This document shows, one piece after another, positions 1 through 11,104 of a DNA stretch of 64,000 nt (position 1 is its first letter; each line of letters begins with the position of its first letter). Below the pieces are notes generated by a model that was not told where the DNA came from, did not search any database, and saw only the letters and a list, made by a program, of their open reading frames with translations. Origin of the DNA: Vibrio lentus. Lineage in GTDB: Bacteria > Pseudomonadota > Gammaproteobacteria > Enterobacterales > Vibrionaceae. A program made the position numbers and the translations under genes. The stretch spans positions 3,286,001-3,350,000 of the forward strand of contig NZ_JAUFQE010000002.1 of assembly GCF_030409755.1 (NCBI RefSeq), written 5' to 3'.

Positions 1-1418
1 ATGAGACCAGCCTGCGCCCAGATCAGTTTGCAACTTATGTGTTGTTCATTGAGCTAGACCCGCATCAAGTCGATGTGAATGTTCACCCTGCCAAACATGA
101 AGTGCGCTTCCATCAAGCCCGCCTTGTGCACGACTTTATTTACCAAGCATTGAGTGATGGCTTAGCACAAAGTAAACAAATTGATGCTGCGCCAATCAAT
201 CAATCGGCTTTTCATCAGTCAGAAGCCCCTAATTATCAGCAAGATAGTTCGATGTCTGAAACGGGGGATGTTGCGAGTTTTTCTGAGCCAGAAAGTATAA
301 CGCCGACTCATTCGGATCAAACACAGATCTCTGAGAGGCTGCGACACGCCATTGAGCAGACGCCAGCCTACCCAAGAAAAGCCGAATCTGAGCAGGTTTA
401 TGATAACCCTCAGCACAGCGTTAATGATGCTGGGCAGCACTATAGCTCACCAGAAAACAGAGGTTCATCGTCTAGCAGAGGCTCTTCAACCAACTTAGAT
501 TCGTCAACTAACATGAGTTCAGCTAGCACAGGCTCGTCGGCTCGTGAAACCAGCTTTACAGGTTCTCCTCGTCAAGAGTGGATAGAGTCTCGACCTGCTC
601 CGAGAAAAGAAAAAGAACCCAACCAACATCATGCTGAGCCCGCGCCTTCAAAGCGCGAAGTGAAAGCCTATAAAGAGCTGTTGAAAACGCCAGATTTTGA
701 TGATCAAGTTGTACAGCCTTCACTTTCTCAAGAGCATGTAGCACCAGTAGAAACCAGAGACAACATAGAAAACAAAGAAGCTAAGCCTGCTCAACAGAAT
801 CCTGTTCATTTAAAGCCAAGAGCACCTGTGACGGACTTAGGCAAAGCAGTCTCGGTAGTGGAACGTCAGTATCTTGTGATGGGGAACAAAAACGGCAGCG
901 TATTGGTGTCTCTAGCCAAAGCGGAATTGCTACGTGTGATTGGCCAACTTGACACTCGAGAAGGGGCGTTAAAAAGCCAGCCGCTGTTGGTGCCTTTATC
1001 AATCAAATTAGGTGCTGATTTAGTCGGTGTCGCTAAGGCGCTAAGCCCAATGCTGTCCGTGCTTGGTATCGAGCTTAAAGCTAGGAATAACGAAGCGATA
1101 ATGGTGATGGGAGTGCCTTCTCCTTTGAGGCAGCAAAACTTACAAATTTTGATCCCAGATCTGTTATCGTACGCGGCTTCAATAAACGCTCAGGCCTCGG
1201 AGATTCAAGGTCACAGCTTTTCTAACGATACGTTGCTATTACTGGTTAACTGGATCGGGATTCAGACAGCACAAGTAAAAAACGACTACACTTTATCTGA
1301 AGCGGTTCAACTAGTTGGGGAACTTGAGCAACTTTGGCATGGTCTACTTCCATTAGATGATCCCGAATTTGTTAATCCTATCGACTTTTCAGCGACCATC
1401 GCAGCTTTTATGGCTTAG
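1..1418 (+). CDS. mutL: DNA mismatch repair protein MutL (5' truncated by window edge)
   Basis: MutL couples MutS mismatch recognition to MutH and UvrD in methyl-directed repair. The reading frame is open from the first bases of the window, so the gene starts upstream; only the end of the N-terminal GHKL ATPase/transducer domain is present, including the family signature [14 protein letters not shown] long Ser/Gln/Glu-rich linker of about 180 residues follows, then the C-terminal dimerisation domain (from about nt 830), ending in the typical [10 protein letters not shown] tail. An apparent GTG start at position 39 is internal and not real. miaA follows 141 bp downstream in the same direction, the usual gammaproteobacterial order. 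Confidence 0.96.
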   Translation, partial: ETSLRPDQFATYVLFIELDPHQVDVNVHPAKHEVRFHQARLVHDFIYQALSDGLAQSKQIDAAPINQSAFHQSEAPNYQQDSSMSETGDVASFSEPESITPTHSDQTQISERLRHAIEQTPAYPRKAESEQVYDNPQHSVNDAGQHYSSPENRGSSSSRGSSTNLDSSTNMSSASTGSSARETSFTGSPRQEWIESRPAPRKEKEPNQHHAEPAPSKREVKAYKELLKTPDFDDQVVQPSLSQEHVAPVETRDNIENKEAKPAQQNPVHLKPRAPVTDLGKAVSVVERQYLVMGNKNGSVLVSLAKAELLRVIGQLDTREGALKSQPLLVPLSIKLGADLVGVAKALSPMLSVLGIELKARNNEAIMVMGVPSPLRQQNLQILIPDLLSYAASINAQASEIQGHSFSNDTLLLLVNWIGIQTAQVKNDYTLSEAVQLVGELEQLWHGLLPLDDPEFVNPIDFSATIAAFMA

Positions 1419-1559
1419 TTGTTTATCGATTTAAAGACTCAAGTTTATTGACGGTTTAACTTTTTGCGACGACATTTATCTTCGCAACGATACGTATTTT
1501 TGCGACAAGAAAGCCCTTTGCTATAAAGCGCTATAACAGAGAAACCAATACAAAATATC

Positions 1560-2492
1560 ATGACTGAAAAATTACCTTTAGCGTTGTTTTTAATGGGCCC
1601 AACGGCATCAGGAAAAACAGACTTAGCTATCCGCTTACGTCAGAAGTATCCGGTAGAGATCATCAGTGTCGATTCGGCATTGATCTATAAAGACATGGAT
1701 ATCGGCACCGCTAAACCGGATGCAGAAGAGCTTGCGCTCGCGCCTCATCGCTTGATTGATATTCTTGATCCAAGCGAAGCGTATTCTGCGGCAGATTTTC
1801 GTCGTGATGCGATCAATGAAATGAATGCCATTGTAGCGGAAGGTAAAATCCCGTTACTTGTTGGTGGCACAATGCTTTACTACAAGGCATTGTTGGAAGG
1901 TTTATCGCCACTACCAGCAGCGGATCAAGAGATTCGTAAGCAGATTGAAGCGGAGTCTATTGAACAGGGTTGGCAGGCATTGCACGATCAATTAAGAGAG
2001 ATAGATCCCGTATCCGCTGAAAGAATACACCCAAATGATCCACAAAGGCTTTCAAGGGCATTGGAAGTTTATCGAATTTCGGGTAAAACATTAACAGAGC
2101 TAACTCAAACGAAAGGCGATAGCCTGCCATTTCGTGTAAAACAATTTGCAATAGCTCCCAAGGAAAGGAAAGAACTCCATCGCCGCATTGAGCTGCGTTT
2201 CGAGAAGATGATAGAAGCGGGTTTTGAAGATGAAATGAAGGCGTTGTACGCCAGAGAAGATCTTCATCCTGAACTGCCATCGATTCGATGCGTTGGTTAT
2301 AGGCAGATGTGGGATTATTTAGATGGGAATTGTGATTTAGACGAAGCGGTTTTCCGTGGTGTCTGTGCAACCCGTCAATTGGCCAAGCGACAAATCACCT
2401 GGTTACGCAGTTGGGATGATTTAACTTGGTTAGATAGCGAAAACATTGAACACGCGTTAGAAACTCTTTCAGATGCAATAGCATCTGATTAG
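1560..2492 (+). CDS. miaA: tRNA dimethylallyltransferase MiaA
   Basis: MiaA transfers dimethylallyl from DMAPP to A37 of tRNAs that read UNN codons, the first step towards ms2i6A. The 310-residue protein has the P-loop [11 protein letters not shown] near residue 13, the [19 protein letters not shown] segment, the [20 protein letters not shown] motif, and a C-terminal [12 protein letters not shown] motif. Its length matches the family. The start ATG has little Shine-Dalgarno sequence, but it is the only one placed ahead of the P-loop. It sits between mutL and hfq, as in other gammaproteobacteria. Confidence 0.97.
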   Translation: MTEKLPLALFLMGPTASGKTDLAIRLRQKYPVEIISVDSALIYKDMDIGTAKPDAEELALAPHRLIDILDPSEAYSAADFRRDAINEMNAIVAEGKIPLLVGGTMLYYKALLEGLSPLPAADQEIRKQIEAESIEQGWQALHDQLREIDPVSAERIHPNDPQRLSRALEVYRISGKTLTELTQTKGDSLPFRVKQFAIAPKERKELHRRIELRFEKMIEAGFEDEMKALYAREDLHPELPSIRCVGYRQMWDYLDGNCDLDEAVFRGVCATRQLAKRQITWLRSWDDLTWLDSENIEHALETLSDAIASD

Positions 2493-2654
2493 TATTGCTG
2501 TGTATAATGTGATCGCTTTTGCGTGAATATACTCTGGAAAGGATCAGTTATTGAGGCTTTTAAAAATCACAGCCTTTCAATAACAACGGAGTTTTTTTAT
2601 TCGTTTAGCTCAGATGCAAAGGCCGCACCTTTTTGTGCACCACTAGCTAAATAA

Positions 2655-2948
<294 letters not shown>

Positions 2949-2992
2949 TCGTTCAAATAATACAGCTTGCGCTGTAATAAGGAGTTGGTTGC

Positions 2993-4300
2993 TTGTTTGA
3001 CCGTTATGAATCCGGCGAGCGAGCCGTACTTGTTCATATCAACTTCACGCAAGAGGGAGAATGGGAAGACCTGAGCGAATGTGAAATGCTGGTCTCCTCA
3101 GCGGGGGTAGAAACGCTACAAGTGATTACTGGTAGCCGACAATCCCCACTCCCTAAATACTACGTTGGAGAAGGTAAAGCCCTAGAAATCGCACAAGCTG
3201 TTCAGCTAACCGGTGCTGAAATTGTGATTTTTAACCACTCCCTCTCTCCTGCCCAAGAGCGCAACCTCGAGCAATTGTGTAAATGTCGTGTGATTGATCG
3301 CACGGGTTTGATCTTAGATATCTTTGCACAACGTGCGCGAACTCATGAAGGTAAGCTACAAGTTGAGCTCGCTCAGCTTCGTCATATCTCTACTCGATTG
3401 ATTCGTGGTTGGACTCACCTTGAAAGGCAGAAAGGTGGTATTGGTCTTCGTGGTCCAGGTGAAACTCAACTGGAAACCGATCGACGTTTGTTGCGTGACC
3501 GTATAAAAGCGATATTACGTCGTTTAGCGAAAGTGGCTAAGCAGCGTGAACAAGGACGACGTGCTCGTAATCGAGCTGAAATCCCAACAATTTCTTTGGT
3601 TGGTTATACCAACGCAGGGAAATCAACACTTTTCAATCGAATCACTAGTGCAGGTGTTTATGCAGCAGACCAACTGTTTGCAACCCTAGACCCAACACTA
3701 CGTAAGATTGAATTGGCAGATGTCGGGCCTGCAATTCTCGCAGATACCGTAGGTTTTATCCGTCATCTACCGCACGATCTGGTCGCTGCGTTCAAGGCTA
3801 CGTTACAAGAGACGCAGGAAGCTGACATTTTGTTACATGTTGTTGATGCCAGTGATGACCGCTTTCGTGAGAACATTCAGGCTGTTCATGAAGTATTAGA
3901 AGAAATCGATGCTCATGAAGTGCCAACCCTTGTAGTCATGAACAAAATTGACTGCATGGAAGACCAAAAACCTCGAATTGAAAGAGACGAAGAGGGCGCA
4001 CCTCGCGCTGTTTGGGTTTCTGCAATGGAAGGAGAAGGTATTGAACTGCTGTTTGAAGCTTTAACTGAGCGTTTAGCGAGTCAGATGGTTCAATTCCGGT
4101 TGTGTATTCCACATCAACATCAGGGCCGTATTCGCAGCTTATTCTTCGAGATGAAATGTATTCAACAGGAAGAGTATGATGAAAATGGTAACTTGTTGAT
4201 AGATATCCGAATGCAACAAATAGATTGGTCTAAACTTGAAAAAAGAGAAGGGGCGCTCTTAGGTGACTTTATCGTTACCAAAGAGACTGCTACAGTATAA
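2993..4300 (+). CDS. hflX: Ribosome-associated GTPase HflX (TTG start)
   Basis: HflX is a GTPase that binds the ribosome and rescues or splits stalled 70S particles. The 435-residue protein has the N-terminal HflX domain, a glycine-rich linker (GGIGLRGPGETQLETDRR) and an Obg-like G domain: G1 GYTNAGKST near residue 204, G3 DTVGF and G4 NKID. Translation starts at TTG, supported by an AAGGAG site 8 nt upstream and by the match of MFDRYESGERAVLVHI to the family N terminus. It lies in the hfq-hflX-hflK-hflC cluster; hflK follows 27 bp later. Confidence 0.97.
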   Translation: MFDRYESGERAVLVHINFTQEGEWEDLSECEMLVSSAGVETLQVITGSRQSPLPKYYVGEGKALEIAQAVQLTGAEIVIFNHSLSPAQERNLEQLCKCRVIDRTGLILDIFAQRARTHEGKLQVELAQLRHISTRLIRGWTHLERQKGGIGLRGPGETQLETDRRLLRDRIKAILRRLAKVAKQREQGRRARNRAEIPTISLVGYTNAGKSTLFNRITSAGVYAADQLFATLDPTLRKIELADVGPAILADTVGFIRHLPHDLVAAFKATLQETQEADILLHVVDASDDRFRENIQAVHEVLEEIDAHEVPTLVVMNKIDCMEDQKPRIERDEEGAPRAVWVSAMEGEGIELLFEALTERLASQMVQFRLCIPHQHQGRIRSLFFEMKCIQQEEYDENGNLLIDIRMQQIDWSKLEKREGALLGDFIVTKETATV

Positions 4301-4327
4301 CGTCATATCAAATGATGGAGCTTTCTA

Positions 4328-5530
4328 ATGGCGTGGAATGAGCCTGGAAATAACAACAACGGCGATAATAACGGCCGCGATAATGACCCTTGGGGTAAGA
4401 ACAATAATCGCGGCGGCCGAGATCAAGGACCGCCAGACTTAGACGAAGTGTTTAGTAAACTAAGTCAAAAGTTAGGTGGCAAGTTTGGTAAAAAAGGTGG
4501 CAACGGTAACGGGCCATCTATCGGTGGTGGCGGTGCGATTGGCTTTGGTGTCATTGCTGTCATTGCGATTGCTATCTGGTTCTTCGCTGGTTTCTACACC
4601 GTTGGCGAAGCAGAAAGAGCAGTAGTACTTCGATTGGGTCAGTTCGACCGTATCGAAGAGCCTGGTCTTAACTGGCACCCACGCTTCATCGATGAAATCA
4701 AAGATGAGCAACTAGTAAACGTTCAAGCGATTCGTTCTCTACGTGCTGCTGGCACGATGCTAACGAAAGATGAAAACGTTGTGACCGTTGAAATGGGTGT
4801 TCAATACCGTGTTTCTGACCCATACAAGTACTTGTATCGTGTAACGAATGCAGACGACAGTTTACGCCAAGCAACCGATTCTGCGCTTCGTGCGGTAATT
4901 GGTGACTCTCTAATGGATAGTATCCTAACAAGTGGTCGTCAGCAGATTCGTCAAAGCACTCAAGAAACGTTGAACCGTATTATTGATAGCTACGACATGG
5001 GTATTCTGATTGTTGACGTGAACTTCCAGTCAGCACGTCCACCTGAGCAAGTGAAAGATGCATTTGATGATGCTATCGCGGCTCGTGAGGATGAAGAGCG
5101 TTTCGAGCGTGAAGCTGAAGCTTACCGAAATGACATTCTTCCAAAAGCAACAGGTCGTGCTGAGCGTTTGAAGAAAGAAGCGGTGGGTTACTCAGAGCGC
5201 ACAGTTAATGGTGCTCTAGGTCAAGTGGCTCAGTTCGAGAAACTGCTACCTGAATACCAAGCAGCTCCTGAAGTAACACGTAACCGTATGTACCTTGATA
5301 CAATGGAAAAAGTGTATTCAAGCACATCGAAAGTCCTGATTGATTCTGAATCAAGCGGTAATTTGCTATACCTACCAATTGATAAGCTAGGCGCACAAGG
5401 TGGTTCTCAGTCGGGCACTCGCCCTGCAAAAGCATCATCAACTTACGATCAAATTGAGTTAGAAACTCAAGCGGATCCTAAGCCTAGCACTCAAACTCGT
5501 TCAGACAGTTCACGCCAAGGGAGATACTAA
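4328..5530 (+). CDS. hflK: HflK, membrane subunit of the HflKC complex
   Basis: HflK and HflC form a large inner-membrane SPFH cage that encloses and modulates the FtsH protease. The 400-residue HflK has an N-terminal Asn/Gly-rich stretch (many NN and GG runs), one membrane segment around residues 70-92 (GFGVIAVIAIAIWFFAGFY), the SPFH/band-7 domain starting GEAERAVVLRLGQF, an Arg/Glu-rich coiled coil, and a polar C-terminal tail. Only 2 bp separate it from hflC, so the two are co-translated. Confidence 0.96.
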   Translation: MAWNEPGNNNNGDNNGRDNDPWGKNNNRGGRDQGPPDLDEVFSKLSQKLGGKFGKKGGNGNGPSIGGGGAIGFGVIAVIAIAIWFFAGFYTVGEAERAVVLRLGQFDRIEEPGLNWHPRFIDEIKDEQLVNVQAIRSLRAAGTMLTKDENVVTVEMGVQYRVSDPYKYLYRVTNADDSLRQATDSALRAVIGDSLMDSILTSGRQQIRQSTQETLNRIIDSYDMGILIVDVNFQSARPPEQVKDAFDDAIAAREDEERFEREAEAYRNDILPKATGRAERLKKEAVGYSERTVNGALGQVAQFEKLLPEYQAAPEVTRNRMYLDTMEKVYSSTSKVLIDSESSGNLLYLPIDKLGAQGGSQSGTRPAKASSTYDQIELETQADPKPSTQTRSDSSRQGRY

Positions 5531-5532
5531 TA

Positions 5533-6510
5533 ATGCGTAAATTAATGATCCCTGTATTAGTTGTGACGATTGCCCTTCTATTGATGTCACTGTTTGTGAT
5601 TCAAGAAGGCGAACGTGGCATGGTAATTCGTTTTGGTCGAGTTCTCGATGACAACGGCGTATCACGAATCTATGAACCAGGCCTGCACTTTAAACTGCCT
5701 ATGTTTGATCGCGTAAAAGTACTTGATGCTCGTATTCAAACGATGGATGGTCGTTCTGACCGTTTCGTAACATCAGAGAAAAAAGACGTTCTAATTGATA
5801 CCTACGCAAAATGGCGTATTGCTGATTTTGGACGTTTTTACCTGAGTACCGGCGGCGGTAATATCATGACGGCAGAAGCACTTCTTGAGCGTAAAGTGAC
5901 AGATGTTCTTCGTTCTGAAATTGGTTCTCGTGAAATTAAGCAGATCGTGTCAGGCCCTCGTAATAAGGACATCCTGCCAGACTCTGCTGATAGCGAAGTT
6001 GTCACAACGGTAGCGGCTGCAGAAGCACTAGAAGTTGATGGCGAACGCGATAAGATCATGGAAAACGTTTTGTCTGGAACGGCAGAAAGTGCGATGGCTG
6101 ATTTAGGTGTTGAAGTTGTTGATTTCCGAATGAAGAAGATTAACCTTCCTGACGAAATCAGTGAATCTATCTACCGCCGTATGCGTGCAGAACGTGAGTC
6201 GGTTGCTCGTAGACACCGTTCACAAGGTCGTGAGAAAGCGGAAGTTATCCGTGCTCAAGCTGAGCTAGAAGTGGCAACAGTTCTTGCTGAAGCTGACCGT
6301 ACAGCTCGAATCACTCGTGGTGATGCTGATGCAGAAGCAGCGAAGATCTACTCTGATGCATTTAGCAAAGACCCTGAGTTTTATGGCTTCATGCGTTCAT
6401 TGCAAGCTTATGAGACATCATTTAGCGATAAGAGCGACATTCTAGTTCTGGATCCGAAGACTGACTTCTTCCAATACATGAATCAAGCAAGTGGCGCTCC
6501 AGCAAAATAA
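5533..6510 (+). CDS. hflC: HflC, membrane subunit of the HflKC complex
   Basis: This is the partner of HflK in the FtsH-associated complex. The 325-residue protein has an N-terminal membrane anchor (about residues 4-22), the band-7 start FVIQEGERGMVIRFGRV, a long Ala/Glu/Arg coiled coil (REKAEVIRAQAELEVATVLA), and the conserved YGFMRSLQAYETSF segment near the C terminus. It closes the operon; a strong hairpin terminator lies 52 bp downstream. Confidence 0.96.
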   Translation: MRKLMIPVLVVTIALLLMSLFVIQEGERGMVIRFGRVLDDNGVSRIYEPGLHFKLPMFDRVKVLDARIQTMDGRSDRFVTSEKKDVLIDTYAKWRIADFGRFYLSTGGGNIMTAEALLERKVTDVLRSEIGSREIKQIVSGPRNKDILPDSADSEVVTTVAAAEALEVDGERDKIMENVLSGTAESAMADLGVEVVDFRMKKINLPDEISESIYRRMRAERESVARRHRSQGREKAEVIRAQAELEVATVLAEADRTARITRGDADAEAAKIYSDAFSKDPEFYGFMRSLQAYETSFSDKSDILVLDPKTDFFQYMNQASGAPAK

Positions 6511-6561
6511 TCTGATGCGTTAGCGAATGCTTAGCTCAATAAGCAAAATACGTTAAAATTT

Positions 6562-6590
6562 AAAAGGCTCCCATTGTGGGAGCCTTTTTG
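6562..6590 (+). terminator. Intrinsic terminator after hflC
   Basis: The 9-bp stem AAGGCTCCC / GGGAGCCTT with a 4-nt loop is followed by a T run, and preceded by A residues, so it may act on both strands. It ends the hfq-hflX-hflKC unit. Confidence 0.9.
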
Positions 6591-6681
6591 TTTTCTATGA
6601 CTTATTTCAGGAGGAGACATGTTTGTGGATTCACTATTGGGCGCGAGGGAAGGCACTTAATAGCATTCTACTTACAGAAAC

Positions 6682-6870
6682 CTAGCGGTAGGTCATGAAA
6701 GCGATAACCGCGCCAGCCACCACAAGACAGCCTCCAATGCGGCGCAGTTGCGTGTCTGGTTGCTCGCTCAGTTGCGCGACCATGTTTCTCCAGCCATTGG
6801 GTGCAATCAAGGGGCCGAGCCCTTCAACAATAAGTACGAGCCCAATAGCGAGCCAAATTGATTGAGACAT
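6682..6870 (-). CDS. DUF2065 (YjeT-type) small inner-membrane protein
   Basis: This is a 62-residue protein from the internal start MSQSIWLAIGLVLIVEG; a longer frame starts further upstream but adds unlikely polar residues. It has two membrane segments, one at the N terminus and one near residues 43-58 (GGCLVVAGAVIAFMTYR), with the family features GLGPLIAP and LRRIGG. Its function is unknown. It sits between hflC and purA as yjeT does in enterics, but here it is transcribed against both neighbours. Confidence 0.85.
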   Translation of the reverse strand: MSQSIWLAIGLVLIVEGLGPLIAPNGWRNMVAQLSEQPDTQLRRIGGCLVVAGAVIAFMTYR

Positions 6871-7021
6871 GGTTCTGCCTTTTATCTGTAAAAAAGCAAT
6901 GATATCAGTATCTTTACACATCTGCCCCCAGTTATGGCTGGTTTATTTTTGTACAGCGTTAACGTTTATGAACAAAAAGTGACTGCAAGAAGTGTGATTC
7001 AGTGCTAGAATCCATTTTTAA

Positions 7022-8359
<1,338 letters not shown>

Positions 8360-8415
8360 TGCCTACTGAGTGATTACCACAGCACTAACAGTGCTTTGAT
8401 AATTAAATCGTTTCT

Positions 8416-8444
8416 AAAAGCCGACTTTCTTAAGTCGGCTTTTT
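8416..8444 (+). terminator. Intrinsic terminator after purA
   Basis: The stem AAAGCCGACTT / AAGTCGGCTTT with a 3-nt loop and a T run lies about 57 bp after the purA stop. Confidence 0.9.
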
Positions 8445-8657
8445 AATACCTGCAATTTAGCCACTCACTCTTTGATGGTGATCTTTTAAGCGTCATCAGG
8501 CAAAATATTGCCCATTAGCGGCAAGTTTTGTCTAAAGCCATCAAGGTTGTTGCCGATACAGATATCATGGAAAGTGAAGTTCACCCTATTTTTGGTCGTC
8601 TACCTCGGTAGCCAATAAAAAATAGATAACTTTAGCGACAGATAATTGAGTGCAGGT

Positions 8658-9293
8658 ATGAAGCTACGAATTGTGGCAGCTTCATTAATAATGGCGCTGA
8701 GCTCACCCTTGAGTCATGCAAATTTGGCTGATGTGGGAGAGCCCGTTCCAATATATACAGAAGCTGAACTGATTAAATTAATCGAAAATAATCGACATCT
8801 AGAGCGTGTGAAAGCGGATAAGTGCCAGCTGGTAGAAGATATCGTTGCTCGTGCAACGCGTATTAGCTTGCCTTCTTATGAGTTTTTATACGGTGATATG
8901 CTGGCGTGGGGTGTGTGTGTTCCACAAGATGTAGAGCTTGGTCTTTACTATATGGAAAACGCAGCGCATCAAGGTTTACCCGCAGCACTAGAGCAACTGG
9001 GTCGTTATTATTCTCGTGGAACCTTGGTTCAACAAGACAAAGAGCGTGCAATTCCGTACCTACGTGAAGCGGCCTCTATGGGTAACCTAAGTGCAAGCAT
9101 TCACTTAGCCGAACTTTTACTTCGTGATTACGGTAGCCCGTTAGATTATGAAGATGCTTACCGCTGGTTATACAACTCGGTGACAGCAGATGATAGGCAA
9201 CACAAACGTATTACTGTGCTTCGAAGCGGTTTGGAGCGGAGAATGCCAGACAATATTATTGCTCGAGCAAAACGCCGAGATGTGTTCTGGTAA
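8658..9293 (+). CDS. motX: Sodium-driven flagellar motor protein MotX
   Basis: MotX, with MotY, forms the T ring that holds the PomAB stators around the polar flagellar motor of Vibrio. I chose the ATG at 8658, which gives 211 residues and a clean signal peptide (MKLRIVAASLIMALSSPLSHA); an upstream TTG adds only four residues. The mature protein holds Sel1-type repeats (YMENAAHQGLPAALEQLGRYY, YLREAASMGNLSASIHLAELL) and Cys residues in KADKCQLVED and WGVCVPQD. Its place after purA is the standard Vibrio arrangement and supports the call. Confidence 0.93.
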   Translation: MKLRIVAASLIMALSSPLSHANLADVGEPVPIYTEAELIKLIENNRHLERVKADKCQLVEDIVARATRISLPSYEFLYGDMLAWGVCVPQDVELGLYYMENAAHQGLPAALEQLGRYYSRGTLVQQDKERAIPYLREAASMGNLSASIHLAELLLRDYGSPLDYEDAYRWLYNSVTADDRQHKRITVLRSGLERRMPDNIIARAKRRDVFW

Positions 9294-9372
9294 TTACGAA
9301 TGTAAATTAAGGTTGATGGCTAACGACTGCACTCGTTAATCATCTATCTTGAACTAGAAAGATATCGATATG

Positions 9373-9410
9373 AAAAGGCCTCGTAGGTAAATACCTATGA
9401 GGCCTTTTTT
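9373..9410. terminator. Bidirectional terminator between motX and the amidohydrolase
   Basis: This is a long A-rich / T-rich flanked hairpin, AAAAGGCCTCGTAGGT / ACCTATGAGGCCTTTTTT with a 4-nt loop. It lies between two convergent genes and fits termination of both. Confidence 0.88.
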
Positions 9411-9447
9411 GATCTGAACGGAAAACCGTTTATCTCATTCGGTGACG

Positions 9448-10857
9448 TTATTGAACAACTTCACCAGATTCAATTACCGTTTTACGAACGACTTTGGTGA
9501 AATCGAGTGCTTCTTGACGAATCTTGTCTTCATCGACGGTTAGCATGTCGCGATCTTGCATGATGACCTTACCATCGACGATGGTGTGGCGAACGTTACC
9601 AGAGTTAGCTGAGTAAACTAAAGCTGAGTATGGGTTGTAGACCGGAATCATGTTTGGCGCTTTAGTATCGATCACTATGATGTCGGCAAGCTTGCCTGCC
9701 TCAAGAGAACCGATCTTATCTTCCATGTGTAGCGCTTTTGCTGCGCCCATTGTCGCCATGTCGATCACTTTGATCGGTGGCATTGCTGCACGATCTTTGT
9801 GGACTAGCTTGTGAACTTTAGCCACTTGGTTGAATTCATCAATGGTGCTCAGGGTGTTACCAGACATTGGGCCATCGGTACCTAAACCAATACGAACGTT
9901 TTCGTCGTACATCTTAAGCGCAGGGGATACGCCTTTCGCGGATTTGATATTGGCACTCATGTTATGCGCTACGCCCATATCTGACTTTTTCACCAGTTCG
10001 ATATCATGATCGTCTACTAGGATCATGTGTGCACCCACCAAGTTTTTGTTTAATGCACCGATGCTGTCCATGTATTGAACTGGAGAAAGTCCTTCTGAAC
10101 GCTCTGCGATTTTCTCTTCTTCACGGTGTGATTCTGCAAGGTGAATCATTACTGGTACATCTAACTCTAGAGAGAGCTTAGATATTTTCTGCAGGACTTC
10201 AGTGGTATTGGTGTAAGGCGCATGTGGGGCAAACGCAGGTGTGATTCGCGGGTGATCTTTGTATTCTTCAATGAAGTTCAATGCGTACTTAATGCCTTCT
10301 TCGGCGTTAGCTGCATCGGCTACAGGGAACTTAATCACTGTTTCACCTAAGATGGCACGCATGCCGATCTTATCGACGGTTTTCGCTACTTCATCTTCGA
10401 AATAGTACATGTCGGCGTAAGTGGTCACACCGCCTTTTACCATTTCGACGTTACCTAGGTTGGCACCAATACGTACCATGTCTCGTGACACCAACTTCTT
10501 CTCTAGAGGGAAGATATAACGGTGAAGTCGGTCTGGCACATCATCGGCTAATGAACGAAACACCGTCATCGATACGTGAGTGTGAGTATTGATGAGACCC
10601 GGCATCACGATATCACCATCAACATCTAAAACTTGCTTAGCTTGGTATTGCTTCTCTAGTGAAGCATCACCAACCGCAATGATTTTGTTGTCTTTGACGA
10701 CAACAGTACCGCTTTCATAAACCGTTTTGTCTTGGTTCATGGTCAGAACCATCGCATCGGTAATCATCAGGTCAGCTTTTTCCATTGCCGAGCTAGCAAA
10801 TGGAAATAGAGCTAGGCTTGCCATTGCTGAAGCCAATAAGGTGCGTTTTAGTTTCAT
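9448..10857 (-). CDS. Exported amidohydrolase, MtaD/SsnA-like
   Basis: This is a 469-residue member of the metal-dependent amidohydrolase superfamily, closest in layout to S-adenosylhomocysteine / methylthioadenosine / chlorohydrolase-type deaminases. Metal-site motifs are visible: NTHTHVSM near residue 90, APHAPYT, IHLAESHREE and LGTDGPMSG. The C-terminal composite strand shows GSLEAGKLADIIVID. The N terminus (MKLKRTLLASAMASLALFPFASSA) looks like a cleavable signal peptide, unusual for a family that is mainly cytosolic. It lies between motX and rnr in the opposite direction. The substrate cannot be fixed from sequence. Confidence 0.82.
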   Translation of the reverse strand: MKLKRTLLASAMASLALFPFASSAMEKADLMITDAMVLTMNQDKTVYESGTVVVKDNKIIAVGDASLEKQYQAKQVLDVDGDIVMPGLINTHTHVSMTVFRSLADDVPDRLHRYIFPLEKKLVSRDMVRIGANLGNVEMVKGGVTTYADMYYFEDEVAKTVDKIGMRAILGETVIKFPVADAANAEEGIKYALNFIEEYKDHPRITPAFAPHAPYTNTTEVLQKISKLSLELDVPVMIHLAESHREEEKIAERSEGLSPVQYMDSIGALNKNLVGAHMILVDDHDIELVKKSDMGVAHNMSANIKSAKGVSPALKMYDENVRIGLGTDGPMSGNTLSTIDEFNQVAKVHKLVHKDRAAMPPIKVIDMATMGAAKALHMEDKIGSLEAGKLADIIVIDTKAPNMIPVYNPYSALVYSANSGNVRHTIVDGKVIMQDRDMLTVDEDKIRQEALDFTKVVRKTVIESGEVVQ

Positions 10858-11046
10858 ATCATACTCAGAACAGGAGTTGGTAAAGTGCGTGGATAATAGT
10901 GTATTTCATTCATGGCGCAAACGTTTGTTTTATCGTTTGCTTAAAATTTTGATGATAGTCCACGTCTATGAAGCGATGTTTCACAAAGTGAAGATATGTA
11001 TCAATCTGAGGTTATTTGAGGGTTTTCCAAAGCATATCTGTAGGTT

Positions 11047-11073
11047 ACCCCTAGCATCAGATATACTAGGGGT
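11047..11073. promoter_or_regulatory. Inverted repeat in the rnr upstream region
   Basis: Perfect 8-bp arms ACCCCTAG and CTAGGGGT are separated by 11 nt, about 30 bp before the rnr start. It could be an operator or an mRNA hairpin. No T run follows, so it is not a simple terminator. Confidence 0.4.
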
Positions 11074-11104
11074 ATATACCTTCCTTGCTTAAGCAGGCCC
11101 GCCT

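Noticed and set aside
10727..11092. Plus-strand frame of 121 codons upstream of rnr
   Set aside because: Its first half is antisense to the start of the amidohydrolase gene and the rest crosses the rnr upstream region and its inverted repeat; no ribosome site or family features.
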